Shown here in pieces: positions 1 to 9,976 of a DNA stretch of 63,211 bases (positions are counted from its first letter, which is position 1; every line of letters begins with the position of its first letter). The translations under genes and the position numbers were made by a program. This DNA is from Rhodospirillaceae bacterium. GTDB lineage: Bacteria > Pseudomonadota > Alphaproteobacteria > Rhodospirillales > Rhodospirillaceae. Location: positions 1 through 63,211 of the forward strand of contig SHWP01000012.1 of the NCBI GenBank assembly GCA_009693785.1, read 5' to 3'. The notes below the pieces were generated by a model that was not told the origin of the DNA, did no database searches, and saw nothing but the letters and a program-made list of their open reading frames with translations.

Positions 1-180
1 ACAGACGTGACGGGCACGATTGAGCTGCCGGCAGGCACGGAGATGGTGATGCCTGGCGATAACGTCTCGATGCAGGTGAACCTGATTGCCCCGATTGCCA
101 TGGACGAAGGCCTGCGCTTTGCCATCCGCGAGGGTGGCCGCACCGTCGGATCGGGCGTCGTCGCGAGCATCATTGAGTAG
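1..180 (+). CDS. tuf: Elongation factor Tu, C-terminal end (partial)
   Basis: This is the last 59 codons of EF-Tu, the GTPase that delivers aminoacyl-tRNA to the ribosome. The reading frame is open from base 1 to a TAG stop at 178-180. It covers the end of beta-barrel domain 3, with the family-typical VMPGDN segment, the RFAIREGG segment and the GSGVV ending. The start lies outside the window. Its position just before rpsJ is the usual str-S10 junction. A hairpin follows it. Confidence 0.97.
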   Translation, partial: TDVTGTIELPAGTEMVMPGDNVSMQVNLIAPIAMDEGLRFAIREGGRTVGSGVVASIIE

Positions 181-190
181 TTAAAGTTTA

Positions 191-223
191 GCGGCATCCC
201 CACGCATAACGTTGGGATGCCGC
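191..223 (+). terminator. Hairpin after tuf
   Basis: A perfect 10-bp stem (191-200 pairs with 214-223) with a 13-nt loop starts 10 bases after the tuf stop and is followed by a short T-containing stretch. The T tract is weak, so it may only attenuate read-through between tuf and rpsJ rather than stop it. Confidence 0.5.
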
Positions 224-272
224 GGAATTTTCTAGGACCGAGTTTAGGGCAAGCCCCGTTGGAATTACCGTC

Positions 273-584
273 ATGATCGACAACCAAAACATCCGAATCC
301 GCCTCAAGGCGTTCGACCATCGCGTGCTGGATCAATCCACGAAAGAGATTGTCAGCACTGCGAAGCGTACGGGCGCGCAAGTGCGGGGCCCGATCCCGCT
401 GCCCACACGGATCGAGAAATTTACTGTTAACCGTTCGCCGCACGTTGATAAGAAGTCGCGCGAACAATTTGAAATTCGTACGCACCGCCGTTTGTTGGAT
501 ATCGTCGATCCGACGCCGCAGACGGTCGATGCGTTGATGAAACTCGACCTCGCCGCTGGCGTCGACGTCGAGATCAAGCTTTAA
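273..584 (+). CDS. rpsJ: 30S ribosomal protein S10
   Basis: S10 (103 aa, usual length 102-105) sits in the 30S head and, as NusE, also takes part in transcription antitermination. The protein starts [10 protein letters not shown] and carries the conserved GPIPLPT loop and the RTHRRLLDI segment. It is the first gene of the S10 operon, 92 bp after tuf. The next gene, rplC, starts 10 bp after its stop, so the two are surely co-transcribed. Confidence 0.98.
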   Translation: MIDNQNIRIRLKAFDHRVLDQSTKEIVSTAKRTGAQVRGPIPLPTRIEKFTVNRSPHVDKKSREQFEIRTHRRLLDIVDPTPQTVDALMKLDLAAGVDVEIKL

Positions 585-594
585 GGTGGTTCAA

Positions 595-1293
595 ATGCGC
601 ACGGGTCTCGTCGCAAAAAAGGTGGGTATGACCCGCCTGTTTAATACCGAGGGCAACGATGTGCCTGTCACCGTTCTTGATGTGAACGGGGTTCAGGTTG
701 TCGCCCAGCGGACCAAAGAGAAAGACGGCTATACGGCCGTTCAACTTGGTATCGGCACGCGCAAGCCTTCGCGCGTGAGCAAGCCGCTGCGGGGCCAATA
801 CGCCAAGGCTAAAATCGAGCCCAAGAGCAAGCTGGCCGAGTTCCGGGTTGACGAAAAGAATCTGGTCGAGGTCGGCGCTGAACTGGCCGCCTCGCATTTC
901 GTGCCGGGCCAATTCGTCGATGTGACCGGAACCAGCCTCGGCAAGGGTTTTGCCGGCGCCATGAAGCGCTGGAACTTCCACGGCCTTGAAGCCAGCCACG
1001 GCGTGTCGGTGTCGCACCGCTCGCACGGTTCGGTTGGCCAACGTCAAGATCCTGGCAAGGTGTTCAAAGGCAAGAAGATGGCCGGCCATTTGGGCGTCGA
1101 ACGGGTGACCGTTCAGAATCTCAAGGTGGTGTCGGTCGATGACGATAAAGGGTTTGTTTTTCTGCAAGGCGCCATTCCAGGCATGGAAGGCGGCTATGTG
1201 CTGGTCTCCGACGCGGTGAAGAAGAAGCTGCCGGATAAACTGCCATTGCCTGCCGGCCTCAAGGCCAAGGCCGCCGTCGAGAAGAAGGATTAA
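595..1293 (+). CDS. rplC: 50S ribosomal protein L3
   Basis: L3 is an early assembly protein of the 50S subunit that binds near the 3' end of 23S rRNA and the peptidyl-transferase centre. A GTG three codons upstream (586) is also in frame, but the ATG at 595 gives the family-standard beginning [16 protein letters not shown], and an AAGGTGG ribosome-binding site sits 5 bases before it. The loop region with the SHG and GQRQDPG motifs is present near residues 140-160. The length is 232 aa. The C-terminus is lysine-rich. Confidence 0.97.
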   Translation: MRTGLVAKKVGMTRLFNTEGNDVPVTVLDVNGVQVVAQRTKEKDGYTAVQLGIGTRKPSRVSKPLRGQYAKAKIEPKSKLAEFRVDEKNLVEVGAELAASHFVPGQFVDVTGTSLGKGFAGAMKRWNFHGLEASHGVSVSHRSHGSVGQRQDPGKVFKGKKMAGHLGVERVTVQNLKVVSVDDDKGFVFLQGAIPGMEGGYVLVSDAVKKKLPDKLPLPAGLKAKAAVEKKD

Positions 1294-1299
1294 GACGCC

Positions 1300-1920
1300 A
1301 TGAAATGCGACGTCATTAATCTCGATAAAAAAAGCGTAGGGTCGATCGACCTGCCGGATACTTTGTTCGGTGCCGAAGTTCGCTCCGATATCTTGCACCG
1401 TGTTGTGCAATGGCAGCTTGCGAAGCGCCGTGCCGGGACGCACAAGACCAAGACCCAAAGCGAGATCAGCGGCACCACAAAAAAGCCGTTTGCGCAAAAA
1501 GGTTCTGGCCGTGCCCGCCAAGGTTCATTGCGTTCGCCGCAATACCGCGGTGGTGCGACCATCTTTGGGCCCGTCGTGCGTAGCCACGCCCATTCATTGC
1601 CGAAAGCCATTCGCCGCCTAGGCCTGATGTCGGCACTGTCCTCGAAAGTTAAGGATGGCAAGTTGGTGGTAATCGACGACGCCAAGCTTACGAAAGCCAA
1701 GACCAAGGATTTGGTCGGCAGCTTCAAGAAATTGGGCTGGACCTCGGCTTTGATCATCGACGGCCCCCAAGTGGACGATGCTTTCGCCCGGGCCGCCCGT
1801 AACATTAAAGGCATCGACGTTCTGCCAAGCCAGGGCGCCAATGTTTACGACATTCTCCGCCGCGACACCTTAGTTCTGACCAAAGCCGCTGTTGCGAAGT
1901 TGCAGGAACGCTTGTCATGA
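1300..1920 (+). CDS. rplD: 50S ribosomal protein L4
   Basis: L4 (206 aa) lines part of the peptide exit tunnel and in many bacteria feeds back on S10-operon expression. The long arginine/glycine-rich tunnel loop is visible ([19 protein letters not shown], residues about 67-85). It starts 6 bp after rplC and its TGA overlaps the start of rplW by 4 bases (ATGA), which suggests translational coupling. Confidence 0.98.
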   Translation: MKCDVINLDKKSVGSIDLPDTLFGAEVRSDILHRVVQWQLAKRRAGTHKTKTQSEISGTTKKPFAQKGSGRARQGSLRSPQYRGGATIFGPVVRSHAHSLPKAIRRLGLMSALSSKVKDGKLVVIDDAKLTKAKTKDLVGSFKKLGWTSALIIDGPQVDDAFARAARNIKGIDVLPSQGANVYDILRRDTLVLTKAAVAKLQERLS

Positions 1921-2252
1921 GAAAAAGAACCAAAAAAGCTGCCGCCCCAAAGGACGGGCCGATCGATCCGGCGCTGTATGACGTGTTAAGCGCGCCCATG
2001 ATCACCGAAAAGGCGACGTTGGCCTCGCAGCACAATCAAGTGATGTTCCGCGTGCCGTTGTCGGCAACAAAACCCGACATCAAGCGTGCAGTTGAGACAC
2101 TGTTCAAAGTGAGTGTCACGGCTGTGAATACCCTGATCTCGAAGGGCAAGAACAAGCGGTTCCGGGGTATGCCCGGACGCCGCAGCAATGTGAAAAAAGC
2201 GATCGTGACGCTGGCCGAGGGCCAGTCGATCGATGTGACTACGGGACTCTAA
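1917..2252 (+). CDS. rplW: 50S ribosomal protein L23
   Basis: L23 (111 aa) sits at the tunnel exit and is the docking point for trigger factor and SRP. The protein has the family signature around PMITEKAT and the KGKNKRFRG basic patch. A lysine-rich N-terminal extension of about 15 residues precedes the conserved core. The ATG overlaps the rplD stop by 4 bases, so the start depends on that coupling. Confidence 0.97.
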   Translation: MRKRTKKAAAPKDGPIDPALYDVLSAPMITEKATLASQHNQVMFRVPLSATKPDIKRAVETLFKVSVTAVNTLISKGKNKRFRGMPGRRSNVKKAIVTLAEGQSIDVTTGL

Positions 2253-2255
2253 GCT

Positions 2256-3092
2256 ATGGCGCTCAGAAGTTATAAACCGGTAACGCCGTCCCTGCGCGGC
2301 ACCGTGCTCATTGATAAGAGTGAGCTTTATAAAGGCAAGGCGTTGAAGTCGTTGACCGAGGGGCAATCCTCGACCGGCGGACGCAATAATTCCGGCCGCG
2401 TAACCTCGCGCTTCCGCGGCGGCGGCCACAAACACAAGTACCGCGTTATCGACTTCAAGCGTACGAAGCGCGATATGCCTGCGACCGTGGAACGTTTGGA
2501 GTATGACCCAAACCGCACCGCGTTCATTGCTTTGATCAAATACGAAGATGGCGAGCAGGCCTACATTTTGGCGCCGCAACGCTTGAAGGCGGGCGACAAG
2601 GTTGTTGCAGCCGAGCAAGCCGACATTAAACCCGGCAATTCCATGCCATTGAAGAACATGCCTGTTGGCACGATTGTTCATAACATCGAGGTCAAGATCG
2701 GCCGCGGTGGACAGATTTCGCGTTCGGCTGGCTGCTACGCGCAGCTCGTGGGTAAAGACTCTGGGTACGCGCAGCTGCGCTTGTCGTCGGGTGAGTTACG
2801 TATCGTTCGCGCCGAATGCGTCGCGACTGTTGGCGCAGTGTCGAACCCCGATAATCAAAACATTAGCTTTGGTAAGGCGGGCCGCATGCGCTGGCTCGGC
2901 TTCCGGCCTCACAATCGTGGCGTGTCGATGAACCCGGTTGATCACCCGTTGGGTGGTGGCGAAGGAAAGACGTCCGGTGGACGTCACCCGGTCACACCAT
3001 GGGGCAAGCCGACTAAAGGTAAGCGCACCCGCAATAACAAACGCACGCAACGGCTGATTATTCGCAGCCGTCACGCCGCGAAAAAAGCTTAA
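2256..3092 (+). CDS. rplB: 50S ribosomal protein L2
   Basis: L2 (278 aa, normal length) is one of the most conserved ribosomal proteins and is needed for subunit joining and peptidyl-transferase activity. It begins with the usual [10 protein letters not shown] segment. The highly conserved C-terminal stretch [16 protein letters not shown], with the histidine long implicated in function, lies at about residues 222-237. It starts 3 bp after rplW. Confidence 0.98.
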   Translation: MALRSYKPVTPSLRGTVLIDKSELYKGKALKSLTEGQSSTGGRNNSGRVTSRFRGGGHKHKYRVIDFKRTKRDMPATVERLEYDPNRTAFIALIKYEDGEQAYILAPQRLKAGDKVVAAEQADIKPGNSMPLKNMPVGTIVHNIEVKIGRGGQISRSAGCYAQLVGKDSGYAQLRLSSGELRIVRAECVATVGAVSNPDNQNISFGKAGRMRWLGFRPHNRGVSMNPVDHPLGGGEGKTSGGRHPVTPWGKPTKGKRTRNNKRTQRLIIRSRHAAKKA

Positions 3093-3107
3093 GGGACGGA
3101 GGACGCA

Positions 3108-3449
3108 GTGGCTCGTTCGGTTTGGAAAGGCCCGTTCGTCGACGGTTATCTGCTTAAGAAGGCAGAGAAGTCGCGCGGCTCGGGTCGTAACGAGGTCATC
3201 AAGATTTGGTCTCGACGCTCGACAATTCTGCCGCAGTTCGTGGGTCTCACGTTTGGCGTTCATAATGGGCACAAGCATGTTCCGGTGCTCGTCACCGAGA
3301 ACATGATCGGCCATAAGTTTGGCGAGTTTGCACCAACGCGCAGCTTCCACGGCCACACAGCAGCGAGTGGCGATAAGAGGGCCACCACGGGCGGCGTTGC
3401 CTCAGCTCCGGCTCCTGCTGCAGCCGCTCCAGCGGCGAGGAAGGCTTAA
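3108..3449 (+). CDS. rpsS: 30S ribosomal protein S19 with Ala/Pro-rich tail
   Basis: S19 binds 16S rRNA in the 30S head and contacts tRNA and the 50S subunit. The first 90 residues match the family ([39 protein letters not shown]). It starts with GTG at 3108 behind a GGACGGAGGA ribosome-binding site. At 113 aa it is about 20 residues longer than usual: the tail after [11 protein letters not shown] is alanine- and proline-rich and probably disordered. Confidence 0.96.
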   Translation: MARSVWKGPFVDGYLLKKAEKSRGSGRNEVIKIWSRRSTILPQFVGLTFGVHNGHKHVPVLVTENMIGHKFGEFAPTRSFHGHTAASGDKRATTGGVASAPAPAAAAPAARKA

Positions 3450-3453
3450 GGCC

Positions 3454-3849
3454 ATGAGCAAGAAAGCCGCCCCCCGCCGCGTTGCCGACAGCGAAGCCCG
3501 TGCCTTTGGCCGGTCGATCCGCGTTAGCCCGCGTAAGCTGAATTTGGTTGCCGAGAGCATTCGCGGCAAGACAGCCGAGAAGGCCTTGGCCGAGCTCGAA
3601 TTCTCGCCGCGCCGTATCGCGCGCGAAGTCAAACGCGTGTTGGAATCAGCCATCGCCAACGCCGAAAACAATCATCAGCTCGATGTCGACCAGTTGGTCG
3701 TGTCGGAAGCTTTTGTCGGAAAATCGCTAATCATGAAACGCTTCAATCCACGCGCGCGTGGCCGGGTAGGCAAGATCGTGAAGCCTTTCAGCAACTTGAC
3801 GATCATCGTGCGCGAAAAGAGCGAGACTGAAGCTAAGGAGCGTGCCTAA
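3454..3849 (+). CDS. rplV: 50S ribosomal protein L22
   Basis: L22 (131 aa) is an early-assembly protein whose beta-hairpin lines the exit tunnel. The correct start is the ATG at 3454, four bases after the rpsS stop, giving MSKKAAPRR. An in-frame ATG further upstream (3319) would lie inside rpsS and is rejected. The [12 protein letters not shown] segment and the hairpin [13 protein letters not shown] are present. Its TAA shares one base with the rpsC ATG. Confidence 0.96.
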   Translation: MSKKAAPRRVADSEARAFGRSIRVSPRKLNLVAESIRGKTAEKALAELEFSPRRIAREVKRVLESAIANAENNHQLDVDQLVVSEAFVGKSLIMKRFNPRARGRVGKIVKPFSNLTIIVREKSETEAKERA

Positions 3850-4535
3850 TGGGTCAAAAAGTCAACCCGATCGGGCTGCGGCTCGGCATCAATCGCACCT
3901 GGGATTCGCGCTGGTATGCGAGCAGAAACGAGTACGCCAAGCTTCTGCATGAAGACCTGAAAATTCGTGACTATTTGCGCGAGCGTTTAGCCCAAGCCGG
4001 TGTTTCGCGAATTGTCATCGAGCGCCCAGCCAAGAAAGCGCGTGTGACCATTCATACGGCTCGTCCTGGCGTCGTCATTGGCAAGAAGGGCGCAGACATC
4101 GAGCTGATCCGCAAGGATCTGCAAAAGATGACCGGCAATGAAGTGAATCTGAACATCGTCGAAATCCGCAAGCCGGAAATCGATGCTCAGTTGGTCGCCG
4201 AGAATATCGCGCAACAGCTCGAGCGGCGCGTGGCGTTCCGCCGCGCCATGAAGCGCGCGGTGCAAGCTGCGATGCGCTTGGGCGCCGAAGGAATTCGTAT
4301 TAATTGCTCGGGCCGTTTAGGTGGCGCAGAAATTGCGCGTATCGAATGGTATCGCGAAGGCCGCGTGCCTCTTCATACCCTCCGCGCGGACATCGATTAC
4401 GGCGAGGGCACCGCCTTTACCACCTATGGCACATGCGGCGTCAAAGTGTGGGTATTCAAAGGCGAAGTTTTGGAACACGACCCGATGGCGCAGGACAAAC
4501 GTTCTGCAGAAAACACGACCCCAGCCAGGACCTAA
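3849..4535 (+). CDS. rpsC: 30S ribosomal protein S3
   Basis: S3 (228 aa) forms part of the mRNA entry channel and its helicase. It begins [13 protein letters not shown], has the KH-domain loop [11 protein letters not shown] (GKKG at about residues 77-80), and a C-terminal domain with [10 protein letters not shown]. The start codon overlaps the rplV stop by one base. Confidence 0.98.
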   Translation: MGQKVNPIGLRLGINRTWDSRWYASRNEYAKLLHEDLKIRDYLRERLAQAGVSRIVIERPAKKARVTIHTARPGVVIGKKGADIELIRKDLQKMTGNEVNLNIVEIRKPEIDAQLVAENIAQQLERRVAFRRAMKRAVQAAMRLGAEGIRINCSGRLGGAEIARIEWYREGRVPLHTLRADIDYGEGTAFTTYGTCGVKVWVFKGEVLEHDPMAQDKRSAENTTPART

Positions 4536-4585
4536 GGAAAACGTAACCCGGCGCGATACCCGCGCCGAGATTATGAGCAACGATC

Positions 4586-4999
4586 ATGCAGTCACCGAAA
4601 CGAACTAAATACCGCAAGGCCTTCAAGGGCCGTATCAAGGGCAAGGCCAAAGGCGGCTTTACGCTGAATTTTGGAACCTATGGCCTTAAGGCGCTGGAGC
4701 CCGAGCGGATGACCGCGCGCCAGATCGAAGCGGCGCGGCGCGCACTCACCCGTGCCCTCAAGCGCCAAGGCCGTGTGTGGATTCGCGTGTTCCCCGACGT
4801 CCCGGTGTCACGCAAACCTGCTGAGGTGCGCATGGGTTCCGGTAAGGGCACGCCCGAGTATTGGGTGTGCCGGGTTAAGCCAGGCCGGATGCTGTTCGAA
4901 GTGGACGGTGTGCCCGAGGCGGTAGCGCGCGAAGGATTTGCGTTGGCGGCAGCGAAATTGCCAATCAAAACCAAGTTTGTCGCTCGTATCGGCGGATAA
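4586..4999 (+). CDS. rplP: 50S ribosomal protein L16
   Basis: L16 (137 aa) organises the A-site region of the 50S subunit. It starts [11 protein letters not shown] and carries the conserved [12 protein letters not shown] and RMGSGKG segments near residues 60-82, including the arginine region that is hydroxylated in some bacteria. It lies 50 bp after rpsC, a slightly larger gap than its neighbours. Confidence 0.97.
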   Translation: MQSPKRTKYRKAFKGRIKGKAKGGFTLNFGTYGLKALEPERMTARQIEAARRALTRALKRQGRVWIRVFPDVPVSRKPAEVRMGSGKGTPEYWVCRVKPGRMLFEVDGVPEAVAREGFALAAAKLPIKTKFVARIGG

Positions 5000-5018
5000 A
5001 GGTAACAGGATTATCGCG

Positions 5019-5222
5019 ATGGCTAAAGCAGCGGATATTAAAGCGAAAACCGACGACGAGTTGTCGACCCGGTTGTCCGAACTCAAGAAAGCGCAATTTA
5101 ACATGCGTTTTCAGAAGGCGTCGGGCCAGCTCACCAACACGGCTCAGGTTGGTGAGGCGCGCAAGGAAATCGCGCAGATCAAGACCGTGCTCGGCGAACG
5201 CCGCCGGGCCGCGTCTAAGTGA
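5019..5222 (+). CDS. rpmC: 50S ribosomal protein L29
   Basis: L29 (67 aa) is a small two-helix protein next to the tunnel exit that supports trigger-factor binding. The ATG at 5019 gives MAKAADIKAKT; a longer in-frame reading would overlap rplP and is rejected. The family core is KKAQFNMRFQKASGQL. A run of purines (AAAGGTAACAGGA) precedes the start. Confidence 0.95.
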   Translation: MAKAADIKAKTDDELSTRLSELKKAQFNMRFQKASGQLTNTAQVGEARKEIAQIKTVLGERRRAASK

Positions 5223-5245
5223 CGCGCGCGTGAAAGGATAAAGCG

Positions 5246-5485
5246 ATGCCAAAGCGTATTCTTCAGGGTGTGGTGGTCAGCGACAAGCAGGACAAAACGA
5301 TTGTTGTCCGCGTCGAACGCCGGATCATGCACCCGATCTATAAAAAATTCATTCGCCGCAGCAAGAAGTACGCGGCTCACGACCCAGCCAATGTGTGCAA
5401 GACGGGCGACGTGGTGCGGATTCGTGAGTGCCGTCCGATCTCGAAGTCAAAGCGGTGGGAACTTGTTCAGGAGCAGGCGAAGTAG
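5246..5485 (+). CDS. rpsQ: 30S ribosomal protein S17
   Basis: S17 (79 aa) is a primary 16S rRNA-binding protein with an OB fold. It starts [18 protein letters not shown], and the conserved basic loop contains [11 protein letters not shown] and the [12 protein letters not shown] end. An AAAGGATAAAG ribosome-binding region lies before the start. Confidence 0.97.
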   Translation: MPKRILQGVVVSDKQDKTIVVRVERRIMHPIYKKFIRRSKKYAAHDPANVCKTGDVVRIRECRPISKSKRWELVQEQAK

Positions 5486-5527
5486 CGCAACATACAGCGT
5501 GAAACCCCTCCGCGAAGGATCAAAACC

Positions 5528-5896
5528 ATGATTCAACAACAGACCAATCTCGATGTGGCCGATAATTCGGGTGCCAAGCGCGTGATGTGCATTAAGGTGC
5601 TCGGCGGGTCGAGGCGCAGATACGCCACCGTCGGCGATGTCATCGTCGTATCGGTGAAGGATGCCATTCCACGCGGCCGCGTGAAAAAGGGCGACGTTCA
5701 TCGTGCCGTGATTGTGCGCACGTCGTTCCCATTGCGCCGCGCGGATGGAACCAGCATCCGCTTTGACCGCAACGCCGCGGTTCTGATCAGCAAGCAAGAT
5801 GAGCCGATCGGCACCCGCATCTTTGGGCCCGTGACGCGCGAGCTACGCGGCAAGAACTTCATGAAAATTATCTCTTTGGCCCCAGAGGTGTTGTGA
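5528..5896 (+). CDS. rplN: 50S ribosomal protein L14
   Basis: L14 (122 aa, exact family length) is a beta-barrel protein that bridges to the 30S subunit and is the target of the silencing factor RsfS. It starts [17 protein letters not shown] and ends [10 protein letters not shown]. Its TGA shares one base with the rplX ATG, so the two are translationally coupled. Confidence 0.98.
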   Translation: MIQQQTNLDVADNSGAKRVMCIKVLGGSRRRYATVGDVIVVSVKDAIPRGRVKKGDVHRAVIVRTSFPLRRADGTSIRFDRNAAVLISKQDEPIGTRIFGPVTRELRGKNFMKIISLAPEVL

Positions 5897-6213
5897 TGGC
5901 CAAGTTAAAAATTAAGAAAGGCGACAAAGTCGTCGTGCTTACTGGCCGCGATAGGGGCAAGACCGGCGAGGTGGTGAAAGCGTTTCCGCGCGAGAGTAAG
6001 GTTATCGTGCGGGGCGTCAATATGATCAAACGCCACCAGAAGCCGACCACGACGGTACAGGGTGGCATCATCGAGCGCGAAGCTAAGATTCACGTCTCGA
6101 ATGTCTCGCATATCGACCCAAACGACAGCAAGCCGACGCGTATCGGTTTCAAGATGCTCGAGGACGGCACCAAGGTCCGCGTTGCCAGGCGGTCCGGCGA
6201 AGTCATCGATTAG
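5896..6213 (+). CDS. rplX: 50S ribosomal protein L24
   Basis: L24 (105 aa) is an assembly-initiator protein with a KOW motif, visible here as the [20 protein letters not shown] region (residues 7-26). The ATG at 5896 overlaps the rplN stop by one base. A GTG one codon upstream is possible, but the ATG gives the standard [10 protein letters not shown] start. Confidence 0.97.
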   Translation: MAKLKIKKGDKVVVLTGRDRGKTGEVVKAFPRESKVIVRGVNMIKRHQKPTTTVQGGIIEREAKIHVSNVSHIDPNDSKPTRIGFKMLEDGTKVRVARRSGEVID

Positions 6214-6230
6214 ATTAAGGACGAACGACA

Positions 6231-6773
6231 ATGGCGCGTTTGCGTGAACACTACGAAAAGACTGTGAAGCCGGCGTTGATGGCCAAGTTTGGCTATAAGA
6301 ACGCCATGGCAGTGCCCAAGCTGACCAAGATTGTCATCAACATGGGCGTCGGCGAAGCCTCGCAGGACCGCAAGAAAATCGAAGGTGCGGTGGAAAACCT
6401 AAAGGCGATCGCAGGCCAGAGGCCCGTGATAACGCGCTCGCGCAAGGCCATCGCCAACTTCAAGCTGCGTGAAGGCCAGCCGGTGGGTTGCGCTGTGACG
6501 CTGCGTAAGACGCGCATGTATGAATTCCTCGACCGCTTGGTCAACGTGGCATTGCCGCGCGTGCGAGATTTCCGCGGTCTGCCGTCGAAGGCTTTCGATG
6601 GCTCGGGTAACTACAACATCGGATTGAAAGAACAAATCGTGTTTCCCGAAATTGACTACGACAAGATCGACAAAGTCCGGGGCATGAACATCACCATCTG
6701 CACGACAGCGAAATCCGACGCCGAGGCGCAAGCGCTTCTAGCGGCTTTCGACATGCCGTTCCAGAAGAATTGA
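6231..6773 (+). CDS. rplE: 50S ribosomal protein L5
   Basis: L5 (180 aa) binds 5S rRNA and contacts the P-site tRNA. It shows the conserved [26 protein letters not shown] and [14 protein letters not shown] segments. The spacing to rplX (17 bp) and rpsN (15 bp) fits the spc operon. Confidence 0.98.
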   Translation: MARLREHYEKTVKPALMAKFGYKNAMAVPKLTKIVINMGVGEASQDRKKIEGAVENLKAIAGQRPVITRSRKAIANFKLREGQPVGCAVTLRKTRMYEFLDRLVNVALPRVRDFRGLPSKAFDGSGNYNIGLKEQIVFPEIDYDKIDKVRGMNITICTTAKSDAEAQALLAAFDMPFQKN

Positions 6774-6788
6774 CGGTCGGAGTAACTC

Positions 6789-7094
6789 ATGGCGAAAACA
6801 AGTACAGTCGAGCGCAATAAGAAGCGCATCCGGATGACGAAGAAGTTTTCCGCGCGCCGCGCCAAACTAAAAGAGGCCATTATGGATCGCGACACTTCAC
6901 CGGAAGACCGGTTTGAAGCTGTGATCAAGCTGGCCCAGCTGCCGCGCAATGGCGCGGCGATTCGACGGCAAAACCGCTGCGAGCTGACAGGGCGTCCACG
7001 CGCAGTGTACCGCAAATTCAAGATGGCTCGTAACAAGCTGCGGGAATTGGCCAACAAAGGTCAGATCCCCGGCATGGTTAAGTCGAGCTGGTAA
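6789..7094 (+). CDS. rpsN: 30S ribosomal protein S14 (zinc-independent form)
   Basis: S14 (101 aa) is a 30S-head protein. This is the long form without zinc ligands: the usual CxxC pairs are absent and only one cysteine (RCELTGRPR) remains. It ends IPGMVKSSW, as in other proteobacteria. No second, zinc-binding paralogue is present in the window. Confidence 0.97.
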   Translation: MAKTSTVERNKKRIRMTKKFSARRAKLKEAIMDRDTSPEDRFEAVIKLAQLPRNGAAIRRQNRCELTGRPRAVYRKFKMARNKLRELANKGQIPGMVKSSW

Positions 7095-7106
7095 GGAGGA
7101 CCGCAA

Positions 7107-7505
7107 GTGTCTCTAACCGATCCCATCGGCGATTTGCTGACCCGCATCCGCAACGGTCAGCATGCCGGCAAGTCTAGCGTCCTCGCGCCTGCGTCAAAGC
7201 AGCGTGAGAATGTTCTGCGTGTGCTCGAGCGCGAAGGCTACATTCGCGGCTTCGAGCGCCTCGTCCAACGTGAGGGCGTGGACGAATTAAAAATCGAGCT
7301 TAAATATAACGAGGGCGAACCCGTGATCAGCCAGATCATGCGGGTCTCAACCCCGGGCCGCCGTGTTTATGCAAAAATCAAGGACCTGCCGAAAATCTAC
7401 AACGGCCTTGGTATTTCGATCTTGTCGACCCCGCGAGGCGTGATGTCGGATAACGAAGCGCGTCAGGCCAATGTCGGCGGTGAAGTGCTCTGCCAGGTAT
7501 TCTAA
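7107..7505 (+). CDS. rpsH: 30S ribosomal protein S8
   Basis: S8 (132 aa) is a primary 16S rRNA binder and, in enterobacteria, the autogenous repressor of the spc operon. It starts with GTG at 7107 behind a TAAGGAGGA site and reads [17 protein letters not shown]. The C-terminal signature is the [13 protein letters not shown] region. Confidence 0.97.
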   Translation: MSLTDPIGDLLTRIRNGQHAGKSSVLAPASKQRENVLRVLEREGYIRGFERLVQREGVDELKIELKYNEGEPVISQIMRVSTPGRRVYAKIKDLPKIYNGLGISILSTPRGVMSDNEARQANVGGEVLCQVF

Positions 7506-7558
7506 GAACGAAGGGTACGCCCAGGGCTGTTTAATGGCCCCGAGTGAGGAAAACGAAT

Positions 7559-8092
7559 ATGTCACGCGTAGGAAAAAACCCCGTTGCGATTCCCGCAGGC
7601 GTCACTGTGACGTTGAGCGGCGCTGTCTTGGCGATCAAAGGCAAGCTGGGTGAATTAAAACTCAACGTCACGAATGAGGTGTCTGCCGAAGTCAAAGACG
7701 GCAAGGTGTGGGTGAAAAATCTCAGCGAGAGCAAGCGTTCGCGCATGCAATGGGGCACCACTCGCGCTTTGGTCAGCAACATGGTTCGTGGCGTTAGCCA
7801 AGGGTATAAAAAAGTTCTGGATATCAATGGTGTCGGCTTAAAGGCACAGGCCCAAGGCAAAAAGCTCAACCTTAGCTTGGGCTTTTCGCATGACGTGGTT
7901 TATGCGGTGCCGGAAGGTATCGACATCAAGACACCCACACCGACTCAGATCGAGATTTCCGGTGCTGACCGTCAACGTGTTGGCCAGGTTGCTGCTGAAA
8001 TCCGCAGCCATAAAGGCCCCGAGCCCTACAAAGGCAAGGGCATTAAATACAGCGACGAGACGATCCGCCGTAAAGAAGGCAAGAAGAAGTAA
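7559..8092 (+). CDS. rplF: 50S ribosomal protein L6
   Basis: L6 (177 aa, usual length) lies near the sarcin-ricin loop and the factor-binding site. The ATG at 7559 gives [12 protein letters not shown] and has a GTGAGGA site upstream; the in-frame GTG at 7544 would give five extra residues and is less likely. The conserved end [19 protein letters not shown] is present. Confidence 0.96.
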   Translation: MSRVGKNPVAIPAGVTVTLSGAVLAIKGKLGELKLNVTNEVSAEVKDGKVWVKNLSESKRSRMQWGTTRALVSNMVRGVSQGYKKVLDINGVGLKAQAQGKKLNLSLGFSHDVVYAVPEGIDIKTPTPTQIEISGADRQRVGQVAAEIRSHKGPEPYKGKGIKYSDETIRRKEGKKK

Positions 8093-8121
8093 TCGGGCGC
8101 GTTTGCCCAAGGACGAGAAAC

Positions 8122-8484
8122 ATGACTGGCAAGACATCGACATTCTCGCGGCGCGAAGCGCGCAGCCGCTTCAAACTGAAGAAGAACGCCAAGGGACAAG
8201 CGCGCTTGTCGGTCTTCCGATCAGGCCGCCATATCTATGCACAGATCATTCAAGATACCGATGGCAAGACGCTGGCTGCAGCCTCCTCGGTAGACGAAGC
8301 GGTGCGCGCGCAAATCAAGAAGACCACGACCAAAGACGCCGCGGTAGCGGTTGGTAAGGTTCTTGCTGATCGCGCTGTCAAAGCGGGCGTTAAAAATGTC
8401 GTGTTTGACCGTGGTGGCTATATTTATCACGGTCGGATCAAGGCTTTAGCGGACGCCGCGCGCGAAGCGGGCTTATCGTTTTAA
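8122..8484 (+). CDS. rplR: 50S ribosomal protein L18
   Basis: L18 (120 aa) brings 5S rRNA to the 50S subunit together with L5. It has a lysine/arginine-rich N-terminus, the [15 protein letters not shown] core, and the C-terminal [24 protein letters not shown] signature. Confidence 0.97.
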   Translation: MTGKTSTFSRREARSRFKLKKNAKGQARLSVFRSGRHIYAQIIQDTDGKTLAAASSVDEAVRAQIKKTTTKDAAVAVGKVLADRAVKAGVKNVVFDRGGYIYHGRIKALADAAREAGLSF

Positions 8485-8525
8485 TCGACTAGCTAAAAGT
8501 TAGAGACGCAGAAGGATTATCTAAG

Positions 8526-9146
<621 letters not shown>

Positions 9147-9149
9147 ATC

Positions 9150-9350
9150 ATGGCCACGAAGAAATCCGGAAAGACGGTCACGGTGCGCCAAGTTCATAGC
9201 GGTGCTGGCCGTTACAGGAATCAACGAGGGACGTTGGTGGGCCTGGGCCTGAACAAGATTGGCCGTGAGAACACGCTCGAAGACACGCCCGCCGTGCGCG
9301 GCATGATCAGGCGGGTTCAGCACCTCGTGGAAGTTGTCCAAGACGCTTAA
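9150..9350 (+). CDS. rpmD: 50S ribosomal protein L30
   Basis: L30 (66 aa) is a small 50S protein. The segment [20 protein letters not shown] and the end [14 protein letters not shown] are family-typical. It starts 3 bp after rpsE, with the GGAGG site inside the rpsE end. Confidence 0.95.
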   Translation: MATKKSGKTVTVRQVHSGAGRYRNQRGTLVGLGLNKIGRENTLEDTPAVRGMIRRVQHLVEVVQDA

Positions 9351-9423
9351 CTGGGCTGGATAATGGTATCGACAGTTGTGGCCGGGTTTGTTTTCGGCCG
9401 CGGGAATTAGGGATTAGACGGCG

Positions 9424-9930
9424 ATGAAACTCAATCAGTTGAAAAACCGCCCAGGCGCCACGCGTGCACCGAAACTTCTCGGCCGCGGTATCGGCTCTGG
9501 CTTGGGCAAAACCTCAGGCCGTGGCGTTAAAGGCCAAAAGGCGCGCACTGGCGTGTCCATCAACGGGTTTGAAGGCGGGCAAATGCCAATGTTCCGCCGC
9601 CTGCCCAAGCGCGGATTCACGTCGCTGGCCCGCAAGGATTATTCCGTGGTCAACGTGGGCCGCATACAGGCCGCCATCGATGCCGGCCTTTTGAAGGCCG
9701 ATAAGATTAACGTTGCGGCGCTGATGGGTGCCGGTCTAGTTCGCCGCCAACTCGATGGCGTGCGTCTGCTGGGCTCGGGCGAATTGAAGGCCAAACTTGC
9801 CGTCGAAGTTGATGGCGCCTCGAAATCAGCGGTGGCCGCGGTAGAAAAAGCGGGTGGCAGCGTGACCATTATTCCAGCGCGTCTGCCCCAACCAGGCCCG
9901 AAAGAACGCAAAAAGAAGGCCGCGAAGTAA
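9424..9930 (+). CDS. rplO: 50S ribosomal protein L15
   Basis: L15 (168 aa) is a late-assembly 50S protein. The glycine-rich N-terminal tail is seen as [22 protein letters not shown], followed by the [17 protein letters not shown] core. The lysine-rich C-terminus ([10 protein letters not shown]) is a lineage extension. It is followed 46 bp later by secY. Confidence 0.97.
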   Translation: MKLNQLKNRPGATRAPKLLGRGIGSGLGKTSGRGVKGQKARTGVSINGFEGGQMPMFRRLPKRGFTSLARKDYSVVNVGRIQAAIDAGLLKADKINVAALMGAGLVRRQLDGVRLLGSGELKAKLAVEVDGASKSAVAAVEKAGGSVTIIPARLPQPGPKERKKKAAK

Positions 9931-9976
9931 ATTTACTTAGCCTTGACGCGCTATAGATCTGAAAAGAGCACCATCG

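Noticed and set aside
574-1521. 315-codon minus-strand ORF opposite rplC/rplD
   Set aside because: It is antisense to two unmistakable ribosomal genes and is a by-product of their G+C-rich third codon positions; no family likeness.
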